DNA of 64,000 nt from Novosphingobium profundi (lineage in GTDB: Bacteria > Pseudomonadota > Alphaproteobacteria > Sphingomonadales > Sphingomonadaceae). The notes below the pieces were generated by a model that worked only from the letters and a program-made list of their open reading frames with translations, did no database searches and was not told the origin of the DNA. The stretch lies in NCBI RefSeq assembly GCF_018491765.1, contig NZ_JABWCU010000001.1:1-64000 (forward strand). The letters run 5' to 3'. Below, piece by piece: positions 63,028 to 64,000 of the stretch. The translations under genes were made by a program, and so were the position numbers. How positions within the stretch are numbered: the first letter of the stretch is position 1; every line of letters begins with the position of its first letter.

Positions 63028-64000
63028 ATGAAAAAGCTCAGCTATTTCGCTGCAGGCGCGGCGTCGCTGGCGGTTGCCAGCGCGCTTGGCTCCGCCCCCG
63101 TCCAGGCCCAGTCGACGGGTTCGATCGATTTCGAGAACAGCGAAATCGTCGTCACCGGCCAGACCGAGAAGGGCGTCGCCGGAATCGAACTGCCCGACAC
63201 GTCGAAGGCCAAGCAGGTCATCGACCAGAGCCTGATCGGCCGTGGTACGCCGGGCCAGACCATCAACGAGACGATCAACCTCGTCCCCGGCGTCAGCTTC
63301 ACCAACAACGACGCCTACGGCTCCTCGGGCGGCAGCCTGATGATCCGTGGCTTCGACGACACGCGCATCTCGCAGACTTTCGACGGAATTCCGCTCAACG
63401 ACACCGGCAACTATTCGCTCTACACCAACCAGCAGCTCGACCCCGAACTGATCGAGCAGGTCAACGTGAACCTGGGCACCACCGACGTCGATTCCCCCAC
63501 GGCATCGGCTTCGGGCTCGACCGTCAACTACCGCTCGATCGACCCCGACCACGAATTCGGCGCGCGCATGGTCGGTACGATCGGCGAGCAGAACAAGATG
63601 CGCATCTTCGGCCTGATCAACACGGGCGATCTCAACTCCTCGGGCACGCGCGCCTGGTTCTCGGCCTCGAAGGACACCTACGACGCGCTCTGGGGCGACT
63701 ACGGCAAGATCGACAAGACCCAGTTCAACGCCAAGGTCTACCAGCCTCTCGGCAACAACGGCGATTTCATCTCGGTCTCGGGTCACTACAACCGCAACCG
63801 CAACAACAACGCCTCCGACTGGGTGATGAGCACCGCGACTTCGTACGCGGATGGCGGAATTCCGCTCAACAAGTCCGAGCGCGATTCCTACCAGGTCGCC
63901 CGCTGCCAGGTCGCAGCCGGCACCAGCGGCGTTGCGGATTCGGCGGATGCTTGCGGCACCGCCTATGAGTACGGTTACAACCCGTCGAACACGGGCAATA
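63028..64000 (+). CDS. Second TonB-dependent receptor, N-terminal part (runs off the window)
   Basis: The first 324 codons of a receptor very similar to the one at 60135-62660. It has its own signal peptide (AAGASLAVASALGSAPVQA region), then QSTGSIDFENSEIVVTG, and a plug nearly identical to the first copy (SFTNNDAYGSSGG, RGFDDTRIS, NYSLYTNQQLDPELIEQVNV). The barrel continues past 64000. Differences cluster in the signal peptide and in the loop around CQVAAGTSGVADS. The ATG at 63028 follows AGAGG. Tandem duplication with divergence of the extracellular loops is the likely origin. Confidence 0.92.
   Translation, partial: MKKLSYFAAGAASLAVASALGSAPVQAQSTGSIDFENSEIVVTGQTEKGVAGIELPDTSKAKQVIDQSLIGRGTPGQTINETINLVPGVSFTNNDAYGSSGGSLMIRGFDDTRISQTFDGIPLNDTGNYSLYTNQQLDPELIEQVNVNLGTTDVDSPTASASGSTVNYRSIDPDHEFGARMVGTIGEQNKMRIFGLINTGDLNSSGTRAWFSASKDTYDALWGDYGKIDKTQFNAKVYQPLGNNGDFISVSGHYNRNRNNNASDWVMSTATSYADGGIPLNKSERDSYQVARCQVAAGTSGVADSADACGTAYEYGYNPSNTGN

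Overview
The window is a 64 kb stretch of a high-GC (roughly 65 percent) chromosome from an alphaproteobacterium, most likely a sphingomonad close to Novosphingobium or its relatives (inference). The reasons are a tig-clpP-clpX locus, a TorF-type porin, two TonB-dependent receptors that start with the QSTGSIDF / IVVTG style common in sphingomonads, a DUF3297 protein, a pyrB plus dead pyrC pair, and codon use strongly biased to G/C at third positions. That bias also produces very long antisense open frames (up to 1205 codons) which are not genes. Almost everything is ordinary chromosomal core or shell content. Only the first 500 bases look like mobile debris: an IS630-type transposase tail followed by what looks like an integrase N-terminal fragment.

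Layout. 1-0.5 kb: IS remnant. 0.5-5.4 kb: a PatB/MalY C-S lyase diverging from an MHS-type transporter, then ergothioneine genes egtB-egtD. 5.6-9.4 kb: a tightly coupled three-gene envelope module (DUF3604 lipoprotein, membrane-anchored parvulin-type isomerase, HupE/UreJ-type membrane protein). 9.8-15.2 kb: tRNA-Thr, flavin reductase, DUF429-like protein, rarA, a small membrane protein, a GT4 glycosyltransferase and a secreted Tyr/Arg-rich protein. 15.5-22.3 kb: a membrane GGDEF protein, an OmpR-type response regulator with its kinase, then a beta carbonic anhydrase overlapping a SulP transporter. 22.5-30 kb: TorF porin, a second Tyr/Arg-rich secreted protein, YitT, a Rieske oxygenase with a chorismate-lyase-like neighbour, a CinA-N protein, a candidate small RNA, and rimO. 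30-36 kb: RCK potassium channel, a LysM/M23 NlpD-like protein, surE, serS, a GntR regulator, tRNA-Val. 36-46 kb: DUF3297, CHAP protein, der, AI-2E family protein, an S9 peptidase, nitronate monooxygenase, bfr, bfd, DUF418 protein. 45-49 kb: two SPOR-domain proteins flanking an orphan ParA. 48.7-53 kb: pyrB-pyrC', sppA. 53.4-58 kb: tRNA-Leu, tig, clpP, clpX and a small phosphatase. 58-64 kb: NTF2-like secreted protein, CDF metal exporter, and two tandem paralogous TonB-dependent receptors; the first has a near-consensus Pho box, and the second runs off the right edge.

How parts work together. EgtB and EgtD make the thiohistidine antioxidant. Carbonic anhydrase plus SulP form a bicarbonate uptake and interconversion pair. 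Bfr and Bfd form the iron storage and release pair, behind a Fur-like site. SurE, the NlpD-like LysM protein and serS form a maintenance operon. Trigger factor, ClpP and ClpX are the usual folding and degradation set. The most interesting leads are the DUF3604-isomerase-HupE module, the terminator-defined sRNA candidate between rimO and cinA, the Pho box in front of a duplicated receptor, the SPOR-ParA-SPOR arrangement, the low-GC insertion in serS, and a pair of secreted low-complexity paralogues. I saw no CRISPR array, prophage or clear antiphage system.
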